From: Lachancea dasiensis
Taxonomy: Eukaryota; Ascomycota; Saccharomycetes; Saccharomycetales; Saccharomycetaceae
Reading direction: 5' to 3'
Assembly (NCBI GenBank): GCA_900074725.1
Contig: LT598457.1
Span: forward strand, 930,001 to 994,000
Length of the DNA stretch: 64,000 bases
Shown: one piece after another, positions 1-8,462 of the stretch
Numbering within the stretch: position 1 is the first letter of the stretch
Layout: each line of letters begins with the position of its first letter
Notes under the pieces: model-generated
Databases searched by the model: none
Seen by the model: the letters and a program-made list of their open reading frames with translations, nothing else
Told to the model about the DNA's origin: nothing
Program-made: the position numbers and the translations under genes

Positions 1-1
1 T

Positions 2-862
2 CCAGGAAGCTCTAAATCAAAACCAAAACCAAAGAAAAATAGCACTTTGAGTGACTACAGCCCTTCCCCACTTTCAAATCGGACCACAAATGTCAAATCT
101 CATCATATTGCTCATCAAACTACAGTCAAATCGGTGCCCAGTAAACCGGCCGTCCCACAATCTCGACAAAGGAAGATGCCACCTGCTCCCCCCGCAAAGA
201 AACAAATACCAGCATCCGCTGTATCGAGTGCGAATGTCAAGATTGCCGCAACTGCTGCTCAAGCTGCTTATCATCCTCAGCAGAGTACATCGCCGACTGT
301 TGCGAGCCACACTGTGCATACGAACTTGGCGCATGAGCAATCTCGTATATCAAAGCCGACAGTTGCGACTTCTAATACACAAACTGTCAAATCGCATCCT
401 CCGCCCCCTCCTCCACCACTGCCAGCTGCTAAACCATCTATCCCTAAGTATATGGCAGCTTATGACTTTGTCGGGACAGGAAGCCCCTCCGAACTTCCAC
501 TCAGCCGTGGTGACGTGGTCACTATATCTTCACAAGAACCGAGTGGTTGGTCGCTCGCCAAAACCTTGGACGGTTCTCGAGAAGGCTGGGTGCCCACAGC
601 GTACATGACTGAGTATGAAGGCTCGATCTCACAGGCTGCTGGGCAACAGCAAACCAACACTACATCCTCTAGTGCAACTAACATGGGAGCAGCATCCTCA
701 GCTGCCGCATTTGGCTCAACTGCCGCATCAGCTTCTATATCGGCCAACTCATCAGCGGACGTATCGGCGGATGCTTTGACGTCTGCCCTCGCTGCTAGGG
801 CCAACAAAATGCGCTTGGAAAGTGACGATGAAGAAGCTGAAGCTTCTGAAGATGATTGGTAA
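2..862 (+). CDS. MYO5: Class I myosin, C-terminal tail (partial, 5' end outside window)
   Basis: Type I myosin motor of cortical actin patches, acting in endocytosis. Only the tail is present: the reading frame is open from base 2 and runs in from outside the window. Visible parts are a proline-rich region with a run of seven prolines (about nt 400-420), an SH3 domain (about nt 446-620, beginning KYMAAYDF and containing GWVPTAYM), an Ala/Ser-rich linker, and an acidic C-terminus ending EASEDDW. In the family this end binds and activates Arp2/3, while the SH3 binds verprolin and WASP-type proteins. It lies tail to tail with HFD1, as MYO5 (YMR109W) does with YMR110C in baker's yeast. As a non-duplicated gene it corresponds to both MYO3 and MYO5. 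The motor and IQ motifs cannot be checked here. Confidence 0.93.
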
Positions 863-1009
863 AGGATCCATCTCTACATTTATGGAGTTTATCTGAACAA
901 ATAAATGGAAGGCTATAGACGCCAAACACAGGCAGTAACATTACCATAAATAACAGTATTAAGAATGTTTATAAAAGCCGAAAACACATTTTCCAGAATC
1001 GATACCCCA

Positions 1010-2593
1010 TCAAAAGTTCACAAGTTTTAATCGCAATGTTACAGCTACCAAAGCCACTAAAACCGCCAGAACAACAACAAGTTTTCCAGGGAACCAAACT
1101 GTTGACCCACTTCTATTAAAGCCTGGATCATTTTCCAGTACAGTGCGTAAAATGGCTAGCTTATTGGAGTTATATGGGGGGTTTCTCGTGTCATCAAGAA
1201 ATTCCATCCACAGGCGCTGTTGGAGTACGGTTCGTTCGTGCGTAAAAGCCTGATAGCTCCATTTACCGTGGTAACTTCCTTGCCCAGATTGACCGATACC
1301 ACCAAATGGAGCATTCATAGTTCCGACATGAATGATCGTATCGTTAATCGCGCAACCGCCAGATTTGATCGAATTCATGATTTTGTTTATCTCACGCTGG
1401 TTCTGTGAAAAAATGTAAAGAGCCAAAGGGTCTGGGTGCCGTGTCACCACTTGTTCCATCACATTATCAATATCATGGTATACAATAAAAGGCAAAACAG
1501 GCGAGAAGTTCTCTTCCTCCATCAAAGAATCATCCCACGTAACGTTGAAAATAACGGAGGGTGGGATACATCTCTTTGCCAATTCACCGGCAACTTTCGA
1601 AGGTTGAAAAATGGTTCCCTTGGTGTTCTCGAGCCTCTCGATCGCTTTCTTGTATGCTTGGTCGTTAATCATTGAGGAAAACTCCGTATCTTGGTTAAAA
1701 TCAGGCCAATAGTCATCCAATATTTCAGACGTCAGCTCACGAGCTTTTTCAAGTTGGGACTCATGGATCAGAACGTAATCCGAGGCTACACAAGTTTGTC
1801 CACTGTTGTTGAATGCACCAAAGAAGGTTCTCTTCAGCGCTCTTTTTAGATCTGCTGATGTAAGATTCTCCGTGATGAAAACCGGTGATTTGCCACCTAG
1901 CTCAAGGATGACGGGGATTAAATTCTTGGCTGCTGCCTGGGAAACAATGCGTCCTACTTTCGTGGAGCCTGTATAGAAGATTTTGTCAAAGTTAGGGTTT
2001 TCAATCAGACGTGTGGTCTCAGGAATTTCGCCTTGAACTACCTTGATCCACGAGGGATTTACTGAGGAGACAATAATTCTCTCCATTACAACTGCAGTCG
2101 CTGGAGCTAGCTCACTAGGCTTCCAAACAACAGAGTTCCCGGCTCCAATCGCAGCTGCAACGGGGTCAATTCCCAGCAAGACCGGATAGTTGAACGGAGA
2201 AATAACCAGCACTGACCCCAACGCAATCCGCTCCACCTTCACCGAACTCAGTTTGAATAGCAAACTTGATTCTTGGACTTTTTCCGGTTCAATGTAACGG
2301 GGCAAGTTCTCAATGAGCGCGAGAATATTGTTATACAGCGGAATCAACTCAAGACCTAAGCTCTCATGCCGGCTGCGGTGTAAATCCTGGTGTAAAGCAT
2401 CTATGATCTCTTCTTCGTGATCCTTAAGGCCGAAATACAGACTCCTTAGCTCTTTGAGTCTTAATGCCAGATCTTCGGCCCGAGGATTCTCCGCATGGGC
2501 CAACCTCCTTTGTCTCTCCTCCGAACTTCTCTTACTATCCTGAACAATGTTGTCGATATCATCCAAAGACGTGTACTCCAAACTGGCCTTCAT
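1010..2593 (-). CDS. HFD1: Fatty aldehyde dehydrogenase, C-terminally membrane-anchored
   Basis: Oxidises long-chain aldehydes to acids. In baker's yeast Hfd1 works in sphingolipid breakdown (hexadecenal) and in making the 4-hydroxybenzoate precursor of coenzyme Q. The 527-residue protein has the aldehyde dehydrogenase fold: the SPFNYP segment, the catalytic glutamate in ELGGKSP (about residue 231), and the catalytic cysteine in SGQTCVASD (about residue 268). A hydrophobic segment of about 20 residues at the very C-terminus (about 504-524) fits the tail anchor of the fatty-aldehyde subfamily, which sits on mitochondrial outer membrane, ER or lipid droplets. The ATG at 2593 gives the expected family length. 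It is divergent from the unknown gene at 2711, with 117 bp shared between them. Confidence 0.93.
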   Translation of the reverse strand: MKASLEYTSLDDIDNIVQDSKRSSEERQRRLAHAENPRAEDLALRLKELRSLYFGLKDHEEEIIDALHQDLHRSRHESLGLELIPLYNNILALIENLPRYIEPEKVQESSLLFKLSSVKVERIALGSVLVISPFNYPVLLGIDPVAAAIGAGNSVVWKPSELAPATAVVMERIIVSSVNPSWIKVVQGEIPETTRLIENPNFDKIFYTGSTKVGRIVSQAAAKNLIPVILELGGKSPVFITENLTSADLKRALKRTFFGAFNNSGQTCVASDYVLIHESQLEKARELTSEILDDYWPDFNQDTEFSSMINDQAYKKAIERLENTKGTIFQPSKVAGELAKRCIPPSVIFNVTWDDSLMEEENFSPVLPFIVYHDIDNVMEQVVTRHPDPLALYIFSQNQREINKIMNSIKSGGCAINDTIIHVGTMNAPFGGIGQSGQGSYHGKWSYQAFTHERTVLQQRLWMEFLDDTRNPPYNSNKLAILRTVLENDPGFNRSGSTVWFPGKLVVVLAVLVALVAVTLRLKLVNF

Positions 2594-2710
2594 AGCAATG
2601 AGTGAGTAATGGTTATATTTCTAGCTATTGTTTGGCTTTATAAGTTACTAATGAATACCTTATTTTTCAATAACAACTTTGACTTATATATATAAGCTCA
2701 CAGCCCAGCA

Positions 2711-3424
2711 ATGGACAAACGCGAGCTTCCGAGTGGTATAAGTACCTTGAAATGTTTGGAGGATGCGACAGGGGCTTTTTCAGGCTATTTGCTATCTTAT
2801 ATTGAGACCTTGAACAAGTATATCAGCCATCAGCGAAGAGTGTCTACGCTACGGTTCGAACGTGCCACTTTGATCAAATATGTCAAGAAACTACGGTTCT
2901 TTAATGAACAATTGACTAGAATGAAGCTCGTTGAGAGCGTTAGGTGGAAAGAGGAGCCATTGACATCAGTAGTTTCGTTAATCGCGTCGTTCTTCATCCG
3001 ATGCCTCGAAGTTATTGATTTGCTAAACTACTATCTCACACAAGCACTTAAAAACGAAACCATTTCCAAGACCTTGAACTATGATCTTGTTGTGAGTTTG
3101 GAGTGCGTGGCTGCTGTTGAGCTCACATATCGTCATTTTGTGAAATTCACACAATGGATGTTAGAATCTCTCGATCTTCAGGATCCGACATTGACTGTAG
3201 AAGTCCTACAATTTGCCCGCAAATGTGCGCAGGAGGATGGATTGGATGTGGAAGAGACGGAAGATATTTTACTGCAAGAGGTGGGCATCGTCGGGAACGC
3301 CAAGGAATACGAGGACTTGTTGGTGGAATGGTGTAAGGTTCTACTAGATCAAAAATCGGCCCTCTCGGAGGCATTTGAAATGGAGCTGATACGTTGGGCC
3401 GAAGTTTTTGAGGCCCGCAAGTAA
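2711..3424 (+). CDS. Unrecognised alpha-helical protein (237 aa)
   Basis: I do not recognise this protein. It is 237 residues, appears almost wholly helical, and has no obvious signal peptide, transmembrane segment or catalytic motif. The middle (about residues 80-150) is rich in aliphatic and aromatic residues (SVVSLIASFF, DLLNYYL), and the C-terminal third is acidic and ends near a tryptophan-containing helix. It sits between HFD1 and EUC1, which are neighbours (YMR110C, YMR111C) in S. cerevisiae with no gene between that I recall. It may therefore be an ancestral gene lost there. A TATATATATAA stretch (2686-2696) lies only about 15 bp before the ATG, oddly close for a yeast TATA box. The uninterrupted frame, position and normal-looking composition make it a believable gene; function unknown. 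Confidence 0.7.
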   Translation: MDKRELPSGISTLKCLEDATGAFSGYLLSYIETLNKYISHQRRVSTLRFERATLIKYVKKLRFFNEQLTRMKLVESVRWKEEPLTSVVSLIASFFIRCLEVIDLLNYYLTQALKNETISKTLNYDLVVSLECVAAVELTYRHFVKFTQWMLESLDLQDPTLTVEVLQFARKCAQEDGLDVEETEDILLQEVGIVGNAKEYEDLLVEWCKVLLDQKSALSEAFEMELIRWAEVFEARK

Positions 3425-3507
3425 ATGCCCCAGAAAAGTGGAAAGGAAAACTTCAGAAAAATCGTTACTGTCATTATTTATCGTTCATTATTAATCGTTT
3501 CGTGATA

Positions 3508-4800
3508 TCATGGTCCTGCGGCCCCCACGCTGGAATTAGAATCTGAGTCTTCTTGCCTCGCGTGCTCGGATTCTCCTCCTGCCCCGCCCGTGCCGTCAAT
3601 TCCTTCTTCAAGGGAACCCTGCGGACTTTGGGAATCCCTCACGAGCGGCATGGTGTTGACTAGCGCATTCCGTTGGGCAATCAGTAAGTCTCTTCTGGGC
3701 CGTGCAAATTCTCGCAGATGTAAGTGGTAGTCTTCGGGTTTGTCCATCTTCTTGGCTAGATATATGTACAACTGGTTTAATGTCATTCGCGTAGCTCGCC
3801 CGTGAAACGAATTGTTTCCCAATCGCAGGTTTTCCACCACACGGACAGCTTTTCTTCTCGTTATGTCGCCAGGCAAGTTATATTTCTCAGGATGGTCTTT
3901 TACGTCGATGATGCGGTTGATGATTTGCATTCGCTTCGCGAAAAAGGATCTTTCTGACGCCTGGCAACGCCAACTGGGTCCAAAGCGCCTTTCGAGAGCA
4001 GCCACAGAGGGCTGCCCAGGAAGACCCTCGAAGTACTCTCTTGCCACGTCGGTGACAGTTTTGAGGAGTCTATTGAGCCGGTAATTGACCGCCCTATCAT
4101 TTAACTGCTCATCTTCATCACCGGCTCCTGGGTTGCCCGAGCCCGAAGGGGCTCCAAAATTTGGATAGTTTAGACTTTGCCAAGGTTCACTAACTTCTTG
4201 TTTGACGCTAGGCTCCCGTGTTCGTCTGCCTGACCTCATTGCAGCCTGCTGCACTCGTTCCGCAGGATTGAAATTTGACGCCAGCAGTAAAGATTCTCCC
4301 ACCCCCTCAGCCTCATCCGCTGTGATGTTTTCGTTGGAATGGTCGATGAAACGCACTCGTTCGCCGCTCATAATTCCCACAATCTCTTTGAACACTTCCT
4401 TCATTGAGCCCAACTCTTCGAATCCCTTATCTACCCTCCGGAACCCTCTGTCCAGCTTCTCACAAGTATCAACATAGAAATCCTGTTGGTCCTGATCTAA
4501 CTGCCGAATACGAGCCTCTAGGGCATCGTTTTGTTCCTGGATCCTAGTCAGTTGTTTTAAGACCAACGTTCGGAACGCGTTGGAGCTGAGATCAGGCGGC
4601 GGTTGTTGGTTGGGCGCTACACCATCATCAAGGCTGGCATTCTCAGCTGATACTCGTTGCACATTAGAGTTGGAAGACATTTGTACGCTCCCAGAGACAT
4701 TATAAAATAGAGAACGGTTGGCGATGCCATCCGTTGTCGTAATATAATCTGGTTCAGCTAGCATTACACACGATGGCCCTGTACCAGCAGCGACCTCCAT
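3508..4800 (-). CDS. EUC1: Euc1-like transcription factor with GCR1-type DNA-binding domain
   Basis: Sequence-specific DNA-binding protein; in baker's yeast Euc1 marks ubiquitin hotspots on chromatin. The 430-residue product has a coiled coil near residues 75-130 (repeated L, E, Q and R heptads, fitting the known dimerisation region). In the C-terminal half is a GCR1_C-like domain (about 245-365) with the family-style elements FGPSWR and a following basic helix with RRKAVRVVENL. The N-terminus and the Ser/Gly-rich C-terminus look disordered. Position next to MED11 and in the YMR110-YMR115 order supports orthology with YMR111C. Start is the ATG at 4800. GCR1-domain proteins are a small family, so a paralogue label is possible, but synteny argues for EUC1. 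Confidence 0.82.
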   Translation of the reverse strand: MEVAAGTGPSCVMLAEPDYITTTDGIANRSLFYNVSGSVQMSSNSNVQRVSAENASLDDGVAPNQQPPPDLSSNAFRTLVLKQLTRIQEQNDALEARIRQLDQDQQDFYVDTCEKLDRGFRRVDKGFEELGSMKEVFKEIVGIMSGERVRFIDHSNENITADEAEGVGESLLLASNFNPAERVQQAAMRSGRRTREPSVKQEVSEPWQSLNYPNFGAPSGSGNPGAGDEDEQLNDRAVNYRLNRLLKTVTDVAREYFEGLPGQPSVAALERRFGPSWRCQASERSFFAKRMQIINRIIDVKDHPEKYNLPGDITRRKAVRVVENLRLGNNSFHGRATRMTLNQLYIYLAKKMDKPEDYHLHLREFARPRRDLLIAQRNALVNTMPLVRDSQSPQGSLEEGIDGTGGAGGESEHARQEDSDSNSSVGAAGP

Positions 4801-5116
4801 TATGAACTTATAGAAACGCTACTAGATTCCCAAAATTGAGTACTCTCTGTATGCCCTCTCTAAGTTGCTCTCTACCTAATAAGCTTTTCTGTCCGTAGTG
4901 TACTGGCCAAAAATGCTGGCTCAATACAGGGCTATTAAATTCACATCAAATGTCATCGAATACCAAAACTAGAGGCTTATGGCCGGTTCAAACAGCTAAA
5001 AATCGTAAGGAATACGACAGTAAGCCAACGGTTGTAGCCTCCGTTTGCCTATCTTCAGCAAATAGCTTATAGAAAAAGCGGGCAGTACATTCAAGGAGAG
5101 GGTACCCGTGGTTTGT
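4801..5116. other. Intergenic: EUC1 upstream region and MED11 3' side
   Basis: About 316 bp between the start of EUC1 and the end of MED11, both on the minus strand. It should hold the EUC1 promoter and the MED11 3' end signals. I see no tRNA, no convincing ORF and no clear binding-site cluster. Confidence 0.6.
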
Positions 5117-5461
5117 TCAGTCACCACCCTCAATCTCTTTTGTCAAAATGTCAAGTTGCTCTCGTATCTTGTCATTGTCCTGGCCCGTGGCCTTCTTGTT
5201 GACATTTATCGGCAACAACCTCGTTCCAACATTATCATCGAGATGTTTGATTTCGCGCCGTAGTGCAACTGTCGCTTTTTCTAGACTACTGTAGAAGTTC
5301 CGAGCATGGTTTTCGAACTGAGGTTTCATGTTTTCGTTACCTCTTTTCAATTCTTCTAAAGTTCCCACCGATTGTGAAGCGTGCAGTAACGTCGACAGAA
5401 GCATTCTGTCGATAGAGTCCAGGCTCTTAAGCCTTTCTTGAATGAATTCTGGTTGTGGCAT
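5117..5461 (-). CDS. MED11: Mediator head subunit Med11
   Basis: Small helical subunit of the Mediator head module, pairing with Med22 in a four-helix bundle and linking RNA polymerase II and TFIIH to regulators. The protein is about 114 residues. It begins MPQPEFIQERLKSL and contains the highly conserved stretches LEELKRGNE, KPQFENH and VGTRLLPINVNKKA. The frame extends upstream to 5500 without an earlier ATG, so the ATG at 5461 is chosen; this also matches the start of the baker's-yeast protein. It is divergent from FOL3 with 164 bp between, as for YMR112C and YMR113W. Confidence 0.93.
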   Translation of the reverse strand: MPQPEFIQERLKSLDSIDRMLLSTLLHASQSVGTLEELKRGNENMKPQFENHARNFYSSLEKATVALRREIKHLDDNVGTRLLPINVNKKATGQDNDKIREQLDILTKEIEGGD

Positions 5462-5625
5462 CGCACAATAAGAACTGACAGGAACAGAAAGGGGTTTCAA
5501 ATGTGACTTATGCTCAATTCTAATCTTATGAGTAGAGGTTAATTAAATTAAACCAAATAATGAGCTTCTACATATCACTACTTAATGATCAATAAAAGTC
5601 GGCAAGAGGACTAGCTCATAACATA

Positions 5626-6891
5626 ATGGCAATTGAGCTTGGTCTATCAAGAATTAGCAAGCTATTGGCTTATTTTGGAAATCCTCAAAACAGATTCAAC
5701 GTTTTGCACGTTGCTGGGACCAACGGGAAAGGTTCGGTATGTTCTATTCTACAATCTGTCCTGCAAACGAACTCCGTGTATCAGGTTGGAAAATTCACGT
5801 CGCCTCACCTAATTCACATTACAGACTGCATTAGTATCAATGGAAGACCAATTACCACAAACGACTTTCATGGCATCAAAGAGCAAATCCGGGAAGCTAA
5901 TGAACACTATCAATTCGGCTGCACTGAGTTTGAACTTCTTACCTGCACAGCTTTCCGATATTTCCAGCTCAAAGAGTGTAACTGGTGTGTCCTAGAGGTT
6001 GGTTTGGGGGGACGTTTGGATGCGACAAATAGCTGCTCAGGTCCCGGCAAGATCTGCGGGATCACCAAAGTTGGGATGGATCACCAGAATTTGTTAGGAG
6101 ATACTTTAGGGAAGATCAGTTTTGAAAAGGCAGGGATAATTGTTCCTGGGGTAGAATTCGTGGCAGTAGATGGCACCAATGATACAAAAGTGCTCGATGT
6201 TATCAGGCAGCAAATAGCTTTGGTCGGAGCTTCATCGGCCTTTTCGGACCCTCAGCTGGCAAACGATGCAATAAAGACTTTTTCCTGGGGCTCTATAGAT
6301 AGAAAGATGGTTCCATTGAACGGCGACTATCAAGCATCTAACCTGGCCGTTGCCCTCTCGATGTTGGATTACCTTCAACGAAAATGCAAGATCTCAATCT
6401 CAAAAGACCAATTGAAACATGGTTTGAAAAATGTACGCTGGCCAGGTCGACTACAAGATGCAGTATATTCCACAGCCATAGGGCACAAACAACTTAAACT
6501 TCTGATAGATGGGGCCCATAATGGTGATGCCGCGGTTGCCCTTGCTAGACACATTGAACAAAGAATACGCGGTGACGAAAGCCAACCCGTGACATTTGTG
6601 ATAGCAGTAACCAAGGGCAAGACGTTAGACAGTTTGTTGGGTCCTTTGATCAAGCGACAGGACCGTGTAGTCGTCACGGAATTTGGGCCCGTCGAAGGAA
6701 TGCCGTGGATCTCTGCTATGAAGCCATCTGATTTAATACCAGAATTACGGAAATACACAGAAAACGTCAGCGAGCAGCGCGATGTATGTGCCGCGCTCAA
6801 CGACCTTTCCGCCGATAGCACAAGTCCTATAATCGTATGTGGGTCGCTGTACTTGTGCGGCGAGTTACTGCGGTTAGATAATGTGACTTAA
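5626..6891 (+). CDS. FOL3: Dihydrofolate synthetase
   Basis: Joins dihydropteroate to glutamate using ATP to make dihydrofolate, an essential step of folate synthesis. The 421-residue protein has the Mur-ligase/FPGS fold: P-loop GTNGKGS (31-37), the KFTSPHL and SINGRPI region, GLGGRLDATN, and the LIDGAHNGDA motif of the C-terminal domain. Start is the ATG at 5626, which gives MAIELGLSRI as in the family. In S. cerevisiae this gene has a duplicate, RMA1 (YKL132C). Here there is a single copy flanked by genes of both segments, so it corresponds to both; FOL3 is used because of its essential function. Confidence 0.93.
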   Translation: MAIELGLSRISKLLAYFGNPQNRFNVLHVAGTNGKGSVCSILQSVLQTNSVYQVGKFTSPHLIHITDCISINGRPITTNDFHGIKEQIREANEHYQFGCTEFELLTCTAFRYFQLKECNWCVLEVGLGGRLDATNSCSGPGKICGITKVGMDHQNLLGDTLGKISFEKAGIIVPGVEFVAVDGTNDTKVLDVIRQQIALVGASSAFSDPQLANDAIKTFSWGSIDRKMVPLNGDYQASNLAVALSMLDYLQRKCKISISKDQLKHGLKNVRWPGRLQDAVYSTAIGHKQLKLLIDGAHNGDAAVALARHIEQRIRGDESQPVTFVIAVTKGKTLDSLLGPLIKRQDRVVVTEFGPVEGMPWISAMKPSDLIPELRKYTENVSEQRDVCAALNDLSADSTSPIIVCGSLYLCGELLRLDNVT

Positions 6892-6922
6892 AGTATGAAG
6901 ATTGAGCTTGGTACCAGTTATC

Positions 6923-7978
6923 CTATCTCCTTACCCGCTTCCTTGGTGCGTTTCGTAGCATGTCTTGGATCCCTGCCTTTCGTATCTTCCGCTTGTGATT
7001 CTGCTGACCGTCCCCATTTTCCTCTACCTGCTTCACCATGTCTACACTTTGGCTGTCCTTCTTCTTGATGATCTGCTCGTTTAGGCCTTTTTCAAGCTGG
7101 TCACCCTCTTCACGAATAATTGGTTTCTCCTTCTCTTCTGCTTCCTCAAGTTTAACTTCAAACTTTGACTTGTTGGGTTTCAATTGAGGCTCTTCCTCTT
7201 CCTCCTTGACATGAGGCTTCCTCTCTTCGTGGACTAAAGTACTGGATGACTTGTTCTCTTTCTTGAAAAAGTCACGCATCGAGCTCTTTGCCGGCGTGAT
7301 GAGGTACTTGCCATTATTGGACACCTTTCCCACGTCTGAGCTTACCTGCCACCACTCGAGCTCATCCTCGTTACACTGTGCCTCTAGAACTTTTTGTAGT
7401 TCTGATTCGTCCCAATCAGTTTTGGAGGTATCAAGCCAAGTAGCCCATTCTTTTGACCCCCGATTCAGTACTACGGGCATCCTCGTATGCAGCCACACTA
7501 GATTGGACGGCGCTGGTGCGGTTATGATTGTAAACGTATACAAATTTTCCGACTGCACATAGTCATACATCCCAGCCAGAAACATTAGTTCACTGTCCCT
7601 TCTAGTCAGGTAGTAAGGAATTTTTCGCTTTCCCTTCGTTTGCCACTCAAAATAGCCACTCACAGGAACCACGCACCTCTTTCTTTTGCAGGGCGCCGTC
7701 CACATTTTGCTCGATGAGATATTCTCGCACCTGGCGTTGAATGTCTTGTAAGGTTGAGATTTTGAAACATCGGAAACCCAATAGGGAATGAGGCCCCATT
7801 TCATGTCTCTAAGCACCTTGTGATGTGTATACACTGGTGATGCGCTTGTTGGTGCGACGTTGTACGAAGGTTGATTACTGTAAGTGTCTCCTCTTTCGTT
7901 GGTAAAATCAAGTCCCATCTCTGTGAAGCGACGCTCCAGCTGTCCACCCGTACAGTCTAAAGCGTATCTTCCACACAT
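6923..7978 (-). CDS. YMR114C: SRAP/HMCES-family abasic-site DNA-protein crosslinking enzyme
   Basis: SRAP proteins form a covalent bond with abasic sites in single-stranded DNA through Cys2 and protect them from cleavage. The ATG at 7978 places the cysteine at position 2 (MCGRYAL), which the chemistry requires after Met removal. The upstream in-frame extension to 7993 has no ATG. Other family residues are visible: the asparagine in QPSYNVAPT, the glutamate in SGYFEW and the histidine in LHTRMPVVL. After the roughly 240-residue domain comes a highly charged Lys/Glu-rich tail ending in a basic cluster (PRKRVRR), likely disordered and perhaps a nuclear signal. It is convergent with FOL3, 31 bp apart. 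Confidence 0.93.
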   Translation of the reverse strand: MCGRYALDCTGGQLERRFTEMGLDFTNERGDTYSNQPSYNVAPTSASPVYTHHKVLRDMKWGLIPYWVSDVSKSQPYKTFNARCENISSSKMWTAPCKRKRCVVPVSGYFEWQTKGKRKIPYYLTRRDSELMFLAGMYDYVQSENLYTFTIITAPAPSNLVWLHTRMPVVLNRGSKEWATWLDTSKTDWDESELQKVLEAQCNEDELEWWQVSSDVGKVSNNGKYLITPAKSSMRDFFKKENKSSSTLVHEERKPHVKEEEEEPQLKPNKSKFEVKLEEAEEKEKPIIREEGDQLEKGLNEQIIKKKDSQSVDMVKQVEENGDGQQNHKRKIRKAGIQDMLRNAPRKRVRR

Positions 7979-8462
7979 AGTGTTATGTACCAAAGTCGAT
8001 CAATGGTTTCCGTTGTTACAACCTTTGAGCTTCTCTTGAAGGGTTGATAGTTAAAGATACTCTAAGACTAATATAGTGTTCCGTCAGCCAATGCCACAAT
8101 TTAGATCAATAGTTATATTGGTACTTCAAGGCAATGATCATAAGGCTTAGTCAAATTTGATGTGTTGTTACCCCTAGCTTTTGATTCCATGCAAAGAGAG
8201 ATAGATATATGCCTTAATTATCGAAATTCATCACTTTACTTCTACCATTAATTCCTATTCATAATAGCCAAATAAAAACTGAGCTTGCGTATCTTTCTAC
8301 TAGGACGACTCACTTCAGAAGAATTGGGATTAATAAAGGAGATTTTGCCTTGTTTTAGATTGAAAGCTAAGACGGAAGGTATCTGTTGTTAGCTTGGAAT
8401 TTGGCCATTTGGTTAACTGATAATTAGTACTTGATCAAAAGAGAGCTCTTCAAAAACTAACA
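7979..8462. other. Intergenic: divergent promoter region of YMR114C and MGR3
   Basis: About 480 bp between two divergent starts. It is AT-rich, as expected for promoters. I see no RNA gene, no ORF of note and no clear known binding site. Confidence 0.6.

Noticed and set aside
460-807. Ala-rich minus-strand ORF opposite the MYO5 tail
   Set aside because: It is the antisense shadow of the Ala/Ser-rich linker; the plus strand carries the recognised SH3 domain and acidic end.
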